From the NCBI RefSeq assembly GCF_001421535.1, contig NZ_LMKN01000009.1, positions 125,695 to 189,694 of the forward strand: 64,000 bases of DNA, read 5' to 3'. The position numbers and the translations under genes are program-made. The DNA comes from Sphingomonas sp. Leaf20 (GTDB lineage: Bacteria; Pseudomonadota; Alphaproteobacteria; Sphingomonadales; Sphingomonadaceae). Each line of letters starts with the position of its first letter. Positions within the stretch are counted from its first letter, which is position 1. Shown piece by piece: positions 37,701-47,151 of the stretch. Below the pieces are notes generated by a model. That model saw only the letters and a program-made list of their open reading frames with translations. It made no database searches and was not told the origin of the DNA.

Positions 37701-38061
37701 GCGCGTCCTGTGCCTCGACAACGACGCTGCCACGCTTGTCGCGCTCGATGCAGCGCTCCGGTCGCGCAGGTGCGTGCCGTTGCTTGCCGCAACGATCGCC
37801 GAGGCGATGACATTGGCGGCGGACGAGGAGCCCGAGGTCGCGCTGATCGATTTCCACCTCGAGGCGGCGGAGGACGGGCTGGATGTCGCCGCACGGCTCG
37901 CGGCGATGAGCCCGGCGCCGGCGATCGCGCTGGTGACCGCCGACCGGCATGTCGGGGACGATCCGCGGAGCGCGGGGATCACAATCCTTGCCAAGCCCGT
38001 TGTGCCGGCCGAGCTCTGGGGCTTTCTCGAACGCGCGTCGGCAGCGGCAGCCGCGGTCTGA
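34738..38061 (+). CDS. Sodium:solute symporter-hybrid histidine kinase fusion (CrbS-like)
   Basis: Membrane sensor, 1107 aa. The first 480 or so residues form a sodium:solute symporter domain with about 13 helices (SSSIADFISARYGR, TAMVVTETIALSTM). Then come a PAS domain (DANLRLVAWNPRYVEMFDYP), a HisKA dimer helix with phospho-acceptor His759 in ASHDLLQPLHA, an HATPase domain (NFLSNAVRYT, DSGPGI) and a receiver domain with Asp1038. CrbS proteins of this layout switch on acs in Vibrio and Pseudomonas; here a LuxR-type regulator and acs are close by. The true start may lie up to 37 nt earlier: the first helix seems to begin before ATG 34738, but no in-frame start codon is there. Confidence 0.88.
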   Translation: MLAYGAALFGIAWVVDRRGLSVRMARIAYPLSLAVYCSSWTFFGGVGTAATQGWDYLSIYLGPALVFLLAPGFLAKLVRLARDEGSSSIADFISARYGRNRGTAAIVAGTALVASIPYIALQLRSVTLSFGALIGIGGSALVGPLVALLLATFAISFGARRYEVAGGNEGVVAAIAAESLIKLLCFVALGGFALWLLVGLPPTATDASLTQFADGFAPGALTPDFFIRTLLSACAIICLPRQFYVGILEARNPGAIARARWPFIAYLAVISVMVLPLALAGMAMLPATIRPDLYVLAIPLSRDSDPLALMAFIGGFSAATAMVVTETIALSTMATNDLLAPLLLRRQTDGGEGDLGRRLLRVRRIIIGAIVGAALLYGTSIGDELSLASIGLIAFAGVAQFAPALVATVTWGFADARAARGGLIGGVIVWAYCLLMPSIRWGFGDSITRATGGLLDPDALLRLSLGSPLVNGTAWSLGVNIALMAGLHLYSERRRVFGGRHSVLDHVTTFGELKGLVARFVGDAEAAEGLDLLSRDPQSPIDGRAARLAERLIAGVIGAPSARLIVTSSLAGSAMEVGDVVRLLDQRGRSLRFSRSLLSATLETIDPGVSVIDANLRLVAWNPRYVEMFDYPEGYVIAGRPIADLIRYNAERGECGPGGVDAHVSRRLAHLTRGLPHSFERLRPSGRWIKTVGRAMPGGGYVQSFTDITAEKAAQAQLEMRVEERTRDLARSNTMLDEARMHAETATRDKTRFLAAASHDLLQPLHAARLFCAALDEGKAPHQADLVRAIDGAIGSADILLRALLDVSRLDAGGVVPKIERFVIGDLIDELAAEFRPLAGERGLALHAHPGVQVVATDRSLLRSILQNFLSNAVRYTPSGRIWIGARRRGADVLIEVRDSGPGIAAGDRDRIFAEFERVESKGSAGGGVGLGLAIVRRIGQLLNLPIELRSRRGSGSTFAVRVPSAMRATLPAAVPVATVARTLPPGLRVLCLDNDAATLVALDAALRSRRCVPLLAATIAEAMTLAADEEPEVALIDFHLEAAEDGLDVAARLAAMSPAPAIALVTADRHVGDDPRSAGITILAKPVVPAELWGFLERASAAAAAV

Positions 38062-38065
38062 CCCG

Positions 38066-38854
38066 TTATTTCAGCGGTCCGCTCGAGAAGTCGATCTTGA
38101 TGCGGACCCACGCACCGACCATCGTCTTGCCGCCGACGCGGGGCGGACGCACGCGGAACTGCCACGCCGCCTGACGCATCGCGCGTGCGAGACCCGATCC
38201 CGGCGGGGATTCGCCAAGCGCACGACAATTCTCGACCTTGTAATTCTCGATCGTGCGGCAGGCGATCAGCGCCCAGCTTCCCGGTGGCGCGCCGTTGGGC
38301 AGATAGCCTGCGAGCTCGGCATGGCTGGGTTCGACATACCATTCGGCGTTGTAGAGCCGCTGGCCACCGGGGCCTTCGCCGGGGCCGTAGGCGGAACCGC
38401 TGTCCTTGCCTGCGCCTGCGCCATCGGTGTCCGAGCCGCCGTCGCTGCGCTCGCTGGGCTGCGACTGGATTTTCGAGATGTCCGCCGAATCGAACAGCTC
38501 CATGCCGCCTGCGAGCATCTTGGGAAACGCCGGGGCAGGGGTGGTCGGGCGCGGATCGGACGCGGGGGCGGCAGCGGGGGGCTTGGGCGAGCGGGGCGAC
38601 GCGCCGCCCGCGACGAGCTTGGCCTTTTCGACGATCGGCCGCTGCGGCGTTTCGGGGCGGTCCTCCCGGTCGGGCAGAAGCCGGAACGTGCTGGGCGGCG
38701 GCGCGGGCTCGGGTTTTGTCACGTTTGGCGCGAGACGCAGCAACAGCAAAATGACGACGATGTGCGCGACGATCGCGAGCAGAAACGACCCAGCGCGCCG
38801 CCAGAGCGGGGGACGCGATCGGCTTGACGCGGACAGATAGGACGTCGAAGCCAT
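38066..38854 (-). CDS. TonB-like envelope protein, Pro-rich
   Basis: A 262-aa protein with an N-terminal cytoplasmic tail, one membrane helix (about residues 22-41, FLLAIVAHIVVILLLL), a long Pro/Ala/Ser/Gly-rich stretch (about 45-155) and a C-terminal domain of about 100 residues ending in a TonB-like RQAAWQFRVRPPRVGGK segment. This layout is that of TonB or related energy-coupling proteins, so it may energise outer-membrane transport, but no ExbB/ExbD is present. It lies between the CrbS-like kinase (convergent, 4 nt apart) and the CrbR-like regulator gene. Confidence 0.75.
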   Translation of the reverse strand: MASTSYLSASSRSRPPLWRRAGSFLLAIVAHIVVILLLLRLAPNVTKPEPAPPPSTFRLLPDREDRPETPQRPIVEKAKLVAGGASPRSPKPPAAAPASDPRPTTPAPAFPKMLAGGMELFDSADISKIQSQPSERSDGGSDTDGAGAGKDSGSAYGPGEGPGGQRLYNAEWYVEPSHAELAGYLPNGAPPGSWALIACRTIENYKVENCRALGESPPGSGLARAMRQAAWQFRVRPPRVGGKTMVGAWVRIKIDFSSGPLK

Positions 38855-38955
38855 CTGCGCTGTGCCTAGACGGCGCGGGACAGCGTCGCAAGACGTCGCG
38901 GCAGACGCGGGTCGATCGGTCTACGCAACGACGTCCGCCCGGCCGGGCTCATGCA

Positions 38956-39599
38956 TCAGTCATCGAAATGGATGTCGAGCGCGCGCGCGGCAAGAACCGC
39001 CTGCGTCCGGTTCTGCACCTCGAGCTTGCGCAGGATCGCGGTCATGTGCCCCTTCACCGTCGCCTCCGAGATGCCGAGATCAAACGCGACCTGCTTGTTG
39101 AGGCGACCCGCGCAGACGCCGAGCAGGACCTTCAGTTCGGTCGGCGTCAACGTCGCGACGCGGCTCGACAGGTCGTCGGCGGGAAGCGCCCGGGGTATCG
39201 GATCGATTTCCCCCGCGAGCGCACGCGCGACCGCGTTTTCGAGCATGGCGAGATCGGCGGTCTTCGATACGAAACCGACCGCGCCATAGGCGCGCGCGCG
39301 GGGTGCTGCCTCATTCTCGTCGGCGGACGAGATCACGACGATCGGTGTCGCGGGCCGTTCGGCATGCAGCAGCGCGACCCCCGCGAACCCCTCCGAGCCC
39401 GGCATCCGCAGATCGAGCAGAATTAGGTCCAGCCGCCCGGCCGCGCGGGTCGCGTCGATCGCCTCGCCGAGCTGCCCCGCCTCGATGACCGTCGCATCGG
39501 GTGCGGCACGGCTGACCGCCAGCTTGAGAGCCTGGCGGAAGAGCGGGTGATCGTCGGCGATCAGGATCGTCCGACCACCGGGCGGGACGGCGGGATCGA

Positions 39600-39603
<4 letters not shown>
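38956..39603 (-). CDS. LuxR/NarL-type response regulator (CrbR-like)
   Basis: DNA-binding response regulator, 215 aa, with a receiver domain (phospho-acceptor Asp64 in LLDLRMPG) and a C-terminal LuxR helix-turn-helix ([31 protein letters not shown]). The ATG at 39603 overlaps the acs stop (ATGA), so it is translated with acs; the longer frame inside acs is rejected. CrbR regulators activate acs in other proteobacteria. The cognate sensor is most likely the symporter-kinase fusion 0.9 kb away. Confidence 0.92.
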
Positions 39604-41555
<1,952 letters not shown>

Positions 41556-41702
41556 CGAACTCTCCTTTTCCCGCCGTCGTAAACGGTTCCCCCGGTTCGA
41601 TCACCCCCAACCAAAGTCAGGGATGCCCCCATGGCGGCGATCAGGCATTTCATCGAGGCCTGTATTCACGCGCCAGACCGGTGAGGCAGGTTGGAGGTAC
41701 GG

Positions 41703-43145
41703 ATGAGACGATCGGTATATACAGCGCTATTGGTTGGCACCGCACTTGTGGGTATCGCACCCAGCGCGGCGCATGCGCAGACGGCACGCGAGATCGAGCT
41801 CGAGACGCGTCTCAAGGCGCTCGAGGCTGCGGTTCAGGATCTGCGTGGCGAGCTGACCGCGGCGCGCGCATCGGCTGCGGCGCCGCCGCCGGTGACGTCG
41901 TCGACACCGCCGACCGCGCTTGCCGCGGCACCGGTGACGGCGCCGACCGCAAGACCCGGCGGTGCGACCGCGCCGACCGCGATTGCCGAGGCAAAACCGG
42001 CGTCGCCCGGTCCTGCGCCCACCGACGGGTTCAAGGTTGCGGGAACGACGGTCAAGCTCAACGGCTTCCTCAAGACATGGGCGTCGGTCAGCCGGTATAG
42101 CGGCGGCAATATTCCGCCCGAGTCGGTCGGCCGTGACTTCTATTTCCCGTCGATGATCCCGGTCGGTGGCCGCAACGAGGGCAACAGCGTCGAGGGCCAT
42201 GCCAAGCAGACGCGGATCGTCATGGCGACCGAGACGCCCGTCGCAGGGCATAGCCTCAAGGGGCTGATCGAACTCGATTTCCAGGTCGTTCCAGGATCGC
42301 AGGGCAACCAGCGTGTGGTCAGCGGGTATAATCCGGGACTGCGCCGCGCGTTCTTCACGTTCGACAACTGGCTGTTCGGCCAGGAATGGACGACGTTCCA
42401 GTATATCGGCGCGCTACCCGAGACGACCGACTTTGTCGGCCCGTCCGAAGGCAGCGTGTTCGTGCGGCAGGCGCAGGTCCGCTACACGCGCAAGCTGAGC
42501 GATACGCTCACACTCGCGGTTGCGGCGGAAAATCCGGAAACCGCCTCGACCGGTCTCGCCTCGGCGGCCATCGTCGAGAATGCCGACGACCGGCTTCCCG
42601 ACGTCGCTGCACGGCTGAACTACAAGACGGGCTTCGGCGAATTCTCGCTGGCGGGCTTGGCGCGCAAGCTGACGATCGACACCGGCACGCTGAAAGACAG
42701 CGCGAACGGGTGGGGCGTGTCGTTTGCGGGCAAGGTTCCGCTCGATACCGCCGGGCGTTCGGACATCCGGTTCATGGTCACGCATGGCGATGGCATCGGG
42801 CGCTATGTCGGTCTCAATCTCGCGCCGGACGCGGTGTTCCTGCCCGTGCCGGGGGCTAGGCTGTACACGCCGAGCGTGACCGCGGGTTTTGCCGCGCTCA
42901 AGCTCGGCTGGACCGACAAGCTCCGCTCGACCTTTATCGGGAGCGTCCAGGGGATCGATTATCCGACCGGCGGCGAGCCGATCGGCGCGAGCGCCTCCGT
43001 GTGGAGCTCGTCCGCCAACCTGTTCTATTCGCCGATCAAGAACATCGATCTGGGGGTCGAATTCCGTCACGCCGAGCGCCGGCTGGTCGACGGGCAGGTC
43101 GGTAAGCTCGACCGCGGTGAGCTGGCCGCGCGCTACTCGTTCTAG
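41703..43145 (+). CDS. DcaP-family outer-membrane porin
   Basis: Predicted trimeric porin for small organic acids, 480 aa. The ATG at 41703 is preceded by GGAGG. A Sec signal ends SAAHA-Q. Next come a short coiled coil (TAREIELETRLKALEAAVQDLRGEL) and an Ala/Pro/Thr-rich linker, as is typical of DcaP trimers, and a beta-barrel from about residue 115 ending in RYSF. A small GC hairpin (43162-43177) lies between its stop and the MHS transporter 100 nt on, which it may be cotranscribed with. It is divergent from acs over 147 nt of shared control region containing a CGGTTC-CCC-CGGTTC direct repeat. Confidence 0.86.
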   Translation: MRRSVYTALLVGTALVGIAPSAAHAQTAREIELETRLKALEAAVQDLRGELTAARASAAAPPPVTSSTPPTALAAAPVTAPTARPGGATAPTAIAEAKPASPGPAPTDGFKVAGTTVKLNGFLKTWASVSRYSGGNIPPESVGRDFYFPSMIPVGGRNEGNSVEGHAKQTRIVMATETPVAGHSLKGLIELDFQVVPGSQGNQRVVSGYNPGLRRAFFTFDNWLFGQEWTTFQYIGALPETTDFVGPSEGSVFVRQAQVRYTRKLSDTLTLAVAAENPETASTGLASAAIVENADDRLPDVAARLNYKTGFGEFSLAGLARKLTIDTGTLKDSANGWGVSFAGKVPLDTAGRSDIRFMVTHGDGIGRYVGLNLAPDAVFLPVPGARLYTPSVTAGFAALKLGWTDKLRSTFIGSVQGIDYPTGGEPIGASASVWSSSANLFYSPIKNIDLGVEFRHAERRLVDGQVGKLDRGELAARYSF

Positions 43146-43248
43146 ACGGCGCTTATCACCGTCCCCCGGGCGGGGGAGACACCGCAATTTTCCCGAGCCG
43201 GCGACGATCGGCTGTTCCAACCACCATTCCATCTGAGAGGAAACCGCC

Positions 43249-44916
43249 ATGGCGACTACAACAGGGGACGCTTCGCCCCTCGGGCATGTGAAGCAAAGCC
43301 AACCGCTGGTCATCATCGCCTCGTCGCTCGGGGCGGTGTTCGAATGGTATGACTTCTATCTCTACGGCCTGCTCGCGACGATCATCACCGCGCAGTTTTT
43401 CTCGGGCGTCAACGAGACGACCGGGTTCATCTTCGCGCTCGCCGCGTTTGCGGCCGGGTTCGCGGTACGCCCGTTCGGCGCGTTGGTGTTCGGGCGGATC
43501 GGCGATGTCGTCGGGCGCAAGAACACCTTCCTCGTCACGATGGCGATCATGGGGTTGTCGACGTTCCTCGTCGGCCTGCTCCCGAGCTATGCGTCGGTCG
43601 GCGTCGCCGCGCCGATCGCGCTGGTCGTGCTCCGCCTGTTGCAGGGCCTCGCGCTCGGCGGCGAATATGGCGGTGCCGCGACCTATGTCGCCGAGCATGC
43701 GCCCGACAAGAAACGCGGCCTGTTCACCAGCTTCATCCAGACTACCGCATCGCTCGGGCTGTTCGCGGCGCTGTTGATGGTGATCGGTGTCCGGACGCTA
43801 GTCGGCGAGGAGGCGTTCGCGTCCTGGGGCTGGCGTATTCCGTTCATCGTCTCGATCGCGTTGCTCGCGGTATCGCTCTGGATCCGCATGCAGCTCGAAG
43901 AGAGCCCGGTGTTCCAGAAGATGAAGGACGAGGGCAAGACGTCGAAGGCCCCGCTGACCGAGGCGTTCGGCCAGTGGAGCAACCTCAAGGTCGTGCTCAT
44001 CGCGCTGTTCGGTGCGGTCGTCGGCCAGGGCGTCGTGTTCTACACCAGCCAGTTCTACGCGTTGTTCTTCCTCGAGAAGAACCTGCGTGTCGACGGGCCG
44101 ACCACCAACATCCTGATCGCCATCGCGCTGCTGATCGCGACGCCCGCGTTCATCTTCTTCGGCTGGCTGTCGGACAAGATCGGGCGGAAGTGGATCATCC
44201 TGACCGGCTGCGCGCTCGCGGCGCTGACCTATATGCCGTTGTTCCATGCGCTGTCGAAGGCCGCCAATCCGGCGCTCTACGCGGCACAATCGGCGGCACC
44301 GGTGACCGTCGTCGCCAATCCGGACGAATGTTCGGTCCAGTTCGATCCGGTCGGCAAGAACAAGTTCGACAGCAGCTCGTGCGACATCGCCAAGTCGTAT
44401 CTGGCGAAGGCGGGCATCTCGTACACCAACGTCGTCGCGCCAGCAGGAACGGTCGCGCAGATCCATATCGGTGATACGACGATCCCCGTCGTCAATCCGG
44501 CGGTCGTTACCGGTCCCGATCGTGCCGCCGCGATCAAGACGTTCGGTGGCGAGGTGAAGACCGCGCTGACATCGGTGGGCTATCCCGAAAAAGCCGACCC
44601 GGCACAGATCAACAAGCCGATGGTCGTCGCGATCCTCGTGCTGCTCGTCCTGTACGTGACGATGGTCTATGGTCCGATCGCCGCGCTGCTCGTCGAGCTG
44701 TTCCCGACGCGGATCCGCTACACGTCGATGTCGCTGCCCTACCATATCGGTAACGGCTGGTTCGGCGGGTTTCTGCCGACCGCGGCGTTCGCGATGGTCG
44801 CGGCCACCGGCGATATCTATTACGGGCTCTGGTACCCAATCGTAGCCTGTGCGGTGACCGCCGCCGTCGGCCTGGTGTTCCTCCCCGAGACGTTCCGCCG
44901 CTCGCTGCACGGCTGA
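43249..44916 (+). CDS. MHS-family MFS transporter with periplasmic insert
   Basis: Metabolite:proton symporter of the major facilitator superfamily (555 aa; the family norm is 430-450). The first half is typical: VFEWYDFYLYG, GRIGDVVGRK, LQGLALGGEYGGAATYVAEH. After helix 8 an insert of about 120 residues (335-455) carries two cysteines (DECSVQF, SSSCDIA) that could form a disulfide, before the last helices resume at MVVAILVLLVL. Such inserts occur in some MHS members. With acs and DcaP nearby, an organic acid is the likely substrate; kinase control by the CrbS/CrbR-like pair is inference. Confidence 0.9.
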   Translation: MATTTGDASPLGHVKQSQPLVIIASSLGAVFEWYDFYLYGLLATIITAQFFSGVNETTGFIFALAAFAAGFAVRPFGALVFGRIGDVVGRKNTFLVTMAIMGLSTFLVGLLPSYASVGVAAPIALVVLRLLQGLALGGEYGGAATYVAEHAPDKKRGLFTSFIQTTASLGLFAALLMVIGVRTLVGEEAFASWGWRIPFIVSIALLAVSLWIRMQLEESPVFQKMKDEGKTSKAPLTEAFGQWSNLKVVLIALFGAVVGQGVVFYTSQFYALFFLEKNLRVDGPTTNILIAIALLIATPAFIFFGWLSDKIGRKWIILTGCALAALTYMPLFHALSKAANPALYAAQSAAPVTVVANPDECSVQFDPVGKNKFDSSSCDIAKSYLAKAGISYTNVVAPAGTVAQIHIGDTTIPVVNPAVVTGPDRAAAIKTFGGEVKTALTSVGYPEKADPAQINKPMVVAILVLLVLYVTMVYGPIAALLVELFPTRIRYTSMSLPYHIGNGWFGGFLPTAAFAMVAATGDIYYGLWYPIVACAVTAAVGLVFLPETFRRSLHG

Positions 44917-44935
44917 TCGTCCCGAAACCACGACG

Positions 44936-44966
44936 ACGGGGTGCGGTTCTGTGAACCGCACCCCGT
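44936..44966. terminator. Perfect hairpin between convergent genes
   Basis: ACGGGGTGCGGTTC-TGT-GAACCGCACCCCGT gives a perfect 14-bp stem with a 3-nt loop, between the stops of the MHS transporter (plus) and the pyruvate oxidase (minus). It is most likely a bidirectional terminator; the T-run after it is short. Confidence 0.75.
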
Positions 44967-44975
44967 TCGCGTTTG

Positions 44976-46724
44976 TCAGAACAGCCGCTTGAGCAGGCCG
45001 GCATTCGTCTTGCCCAGTTCGACGATCGAGTCGCCCCGGCCGCTCATCACCGCCTTTGCCATGTAGAGCGTGAAGCCCTTCATCTGCTCGAGCGTGATCT
45101 TGGGCGGCATCGACAATTCGGTGCGCGCGGTGACCGCGTCGAGCAGGGCAGGGCCGGGATGCGAGAGGACCTCGCGGACGCCCGCGTCGACCTCGCCCGG
45201 GTCGGTGACCCGGACGCCGTGGATCCCGATCGCGCGTGCCATCGCCGCAAAGTCGGGATTGTCGAGCGCGACGCCGGTTTCGATCAGTCCCGCCGCCTTC
45301 ATCTCCATCTCGACGAACCCGAGCGTGCCATTGTTGAAGACGATGATCTTCACAGGCAGCCCGAGCTGGCGAACGGTCAGCAACTCACCCATCAGCATCG
45401 CCAGCCCGCCGTCACCCGACAGGCTCACGACTTGACGACCGGGGAAGGCGGCCTGCGCGCCGATCGCCTGCGGCAGCGCATTGGCCATCGATCCATGATT
45501 GAACGACCCGATCAGCCGGCGGCGGCCGTTCATCGCGAGATAGCGCGCTGCCCAGACCGTCGGCGTCCCGACGTCGCAGGTGAACACCGCGTCGTCGCTC
45601 GCCTGCTCGCTGACGAGCCGCGCGACATGCTGCGGGTGGATCACGCCGCTGCCCGGCGTGCCGGTCGCCAGGTCGTCGAGACCCTTGCGCGCTTCGGCAT
45701 AGTTGGCCCGCGACTCCTTCAGGAACGCATCGTCCCGATTGCGCGTGACGAGCGGCAGCAGATGGTCGATCGTCGCGCCGACGTCGCCGACCACCCCAAG
45801 ATCGATCGCGGTGCGGAGACCGAGCGACTCGGGGCGCAGGTCGACCTGCACGACCTTGGCCTTTTCGGGATAGAATTGGCGATACGGAAAGTCGGTGCCG
45901 AGCATCAACAGCGTGTCGCAGCCCATCATCGCATCATAGCCCGAGGAGAAGCCGATCAGCCCGGTCATGCCGACGTCGTAGGGGTTGTCGTATTCGATGA
46001 ACTCCTTGCCGCCGAGCGCATGGACGACGGGCGCCTGCAATGCCGCTGCCAGCGCGACGAGCTGGGCATGCGCGGTACGGCAGCCGCGCCCTGCGAGGAT
46101 CGTCACGCGGCCCGCGTCGTTGAGCATCGCCGCGAGTTCCGCCAGCGTCCCGGCATCGGGGACGATCTTGGCGGGCTCGGGCAGCAGCGCCGTCGCCGAG
46201 CGTGCGATCTGCCCCGTGGTAGTGCGCAAGGCAACGTCGCCCGGCATCGCGACGACCGACACGCCGCGCCGTCCGACCGCCGCGCGGATCGCGGTATCCA
46301 GCGTGCGCGGCATCTGATCCGCATCGGCGATCGTCTCGCAGTACACGCTGCATTCGCGGAACAGCGCTTCGGGGCGTGTCTCCTGGAAGTAGTTCGAGCC
46401 GACTTCGCCGCTCGGCACCTGCGCGGCGATGGCGAGGACCGGGACGCGCGTCCGGTGGCAGTCGTACAGCCCGTTGATCAGGTGCATGTTGCCGGGGCCG
46501 CAGGAACCCGCACAGACCGCGAGCTTGCCGGTCAACTGCGCCTCCGCGCCGGCCGCAAAGGCGGCGGCCTCCTCGTTGCGAACATGGACCCATTCGATCT
46601 TGCCGCGTTTCCGCAGGCTGTCGGTCAGCCCGTTGAGGCTGTCGCCGACGACGCCGTAGATGCGCTCGACGCCCGCGAGGTGCAGGGTATCCGCGAACAG
46701 GTCCGCGATCGTGGTCTTCGACAT
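44976..46724 (-). CDS. poxB: Thiamine-pyrophosphate-dependent pyruvate oxidase (PoxB-type)
   Basis: Decarboxylates pyruvate to acetate with quinone or another acceptor. The 582-aa protein starts at ATG 46724 after GGAGTTT; the longer open frame upstream is rejected because it adds 107 residues with no family match. TPP-enzyme marks include HVRNEEAAAFAAG, SCGPGNMHLINGLYD, the FAD-region GTDFPYRQFYP, and the TPP motif SGDGGLAMLMGELLTVRQLGLPVKIIVFNN. The C-terminus has a membrane-binding-like amphipathic tail (about 20 residues). Sequence alone cannot exclude a related TPP enzyme, but length and motifs fit PoxB best. Confidence 0.9.
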   Translation of the reverse strand: MSKTTIADLFADTLHLAGVERIYGVVGDSLNGLTDSLRKRGKIEWVHVRNEEAAAFAAGAEAQLTGKLAVCAGSCGPGNMHLINGLYDCHRTRVPVLAIAAQVPSGEVGSNYFQETRPEALFRECSVYCETIADADQMPRTLDTAIRAAVGRRGVSVVAMPGDVALRTTTGQIARSATALLPEPAKIVPDAGTLAELAAMLNDAGRVTILAGRGCRTAHAQLVALAAALQAPVVHALGGKEFIEYDNPYDVGMTGLIGFSSGYDAMMGCDTLLMLGTDFPYRQFYPEKAKVVQVDLRPESLGLRTAIDLGVVGDVGATIDHLLPLVTRNRDDAFLKESRANYAEARKGLDDLATGTPGSGVIHPQHVARLVSEQASDDAVFTCDVGTPTVWAARYLAMNGRRRLIGSFNHGSMANALPQAIGAQAAFPGRQVVSLSGDGGLAMLMGELLTVRQLGLPVKIIVFNNGTLGFVEMEMKAAGLIETGVALDNPDFAAMARAIGIHGVRVTDPGEVDAGVREVLSHPGPALLDAVTARTELSMPPKITLEQMKGFTLYMAKAVMSGRGDSIVELGKTNAGLLKRLF

Positions 46725-47151
46725 CAGGAAACTCCGGGCTCGGTGAGCGGGCCGGCCGGGCGCGTTGGCCGGGCACGATGAACATCGAAAACGCGCCTGG
46801 CGCCGCTTTGGTTGACCAGGTCGCGGGTTTTTATCGATTGGCGGCCGCGGTGGCGCGCGCAGGGCCGGATCGACGCGAACCCGCTGACTTCGAGCCGTCA
46901 CCGGATTGTTGCAAAAAGGTAACGATTCTTTCGATCGCGCGAACATTCGACGCCATCCGACGATTTGCCGCGTGAATCTGTTGCATCGCACAAAACAAGA
47001 TACGAGCATGTAACCCTGACATCGAATCTGGTCGATGCAGGGCAAGCGAAAGGTTTCGATCGGCAGTGCAGTAACGCGTGGGCAGACGGCGTAAATCGTC
47101 GATGGATTGGGAGAAGTATCCGAAAGGCGCTCATCATGTGGGGGTAGCCTA
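46725..47151. other. 427-nt gene-free stretch between divergent poxB and a receptor gene
   Basis: No convincing gene, RNA or repeat is visible. It is AT-richer than the flanking genes, notably around 46910-47060, and holds the promoters of the divergent genes. A 65-codon open frame at 46778-46975 has no ribosome site or family resemblance and I do not call it. I could not identify a reliable -35/-10 pair by eye. Confidence 0.5.

Noticed and set aside
46778..46975. 65-codon plus-strand open frame in the poxB-receptor gap
   Set aside because: No ribosome site, no recognisable domain and skewed composition; it probably arises by chance.
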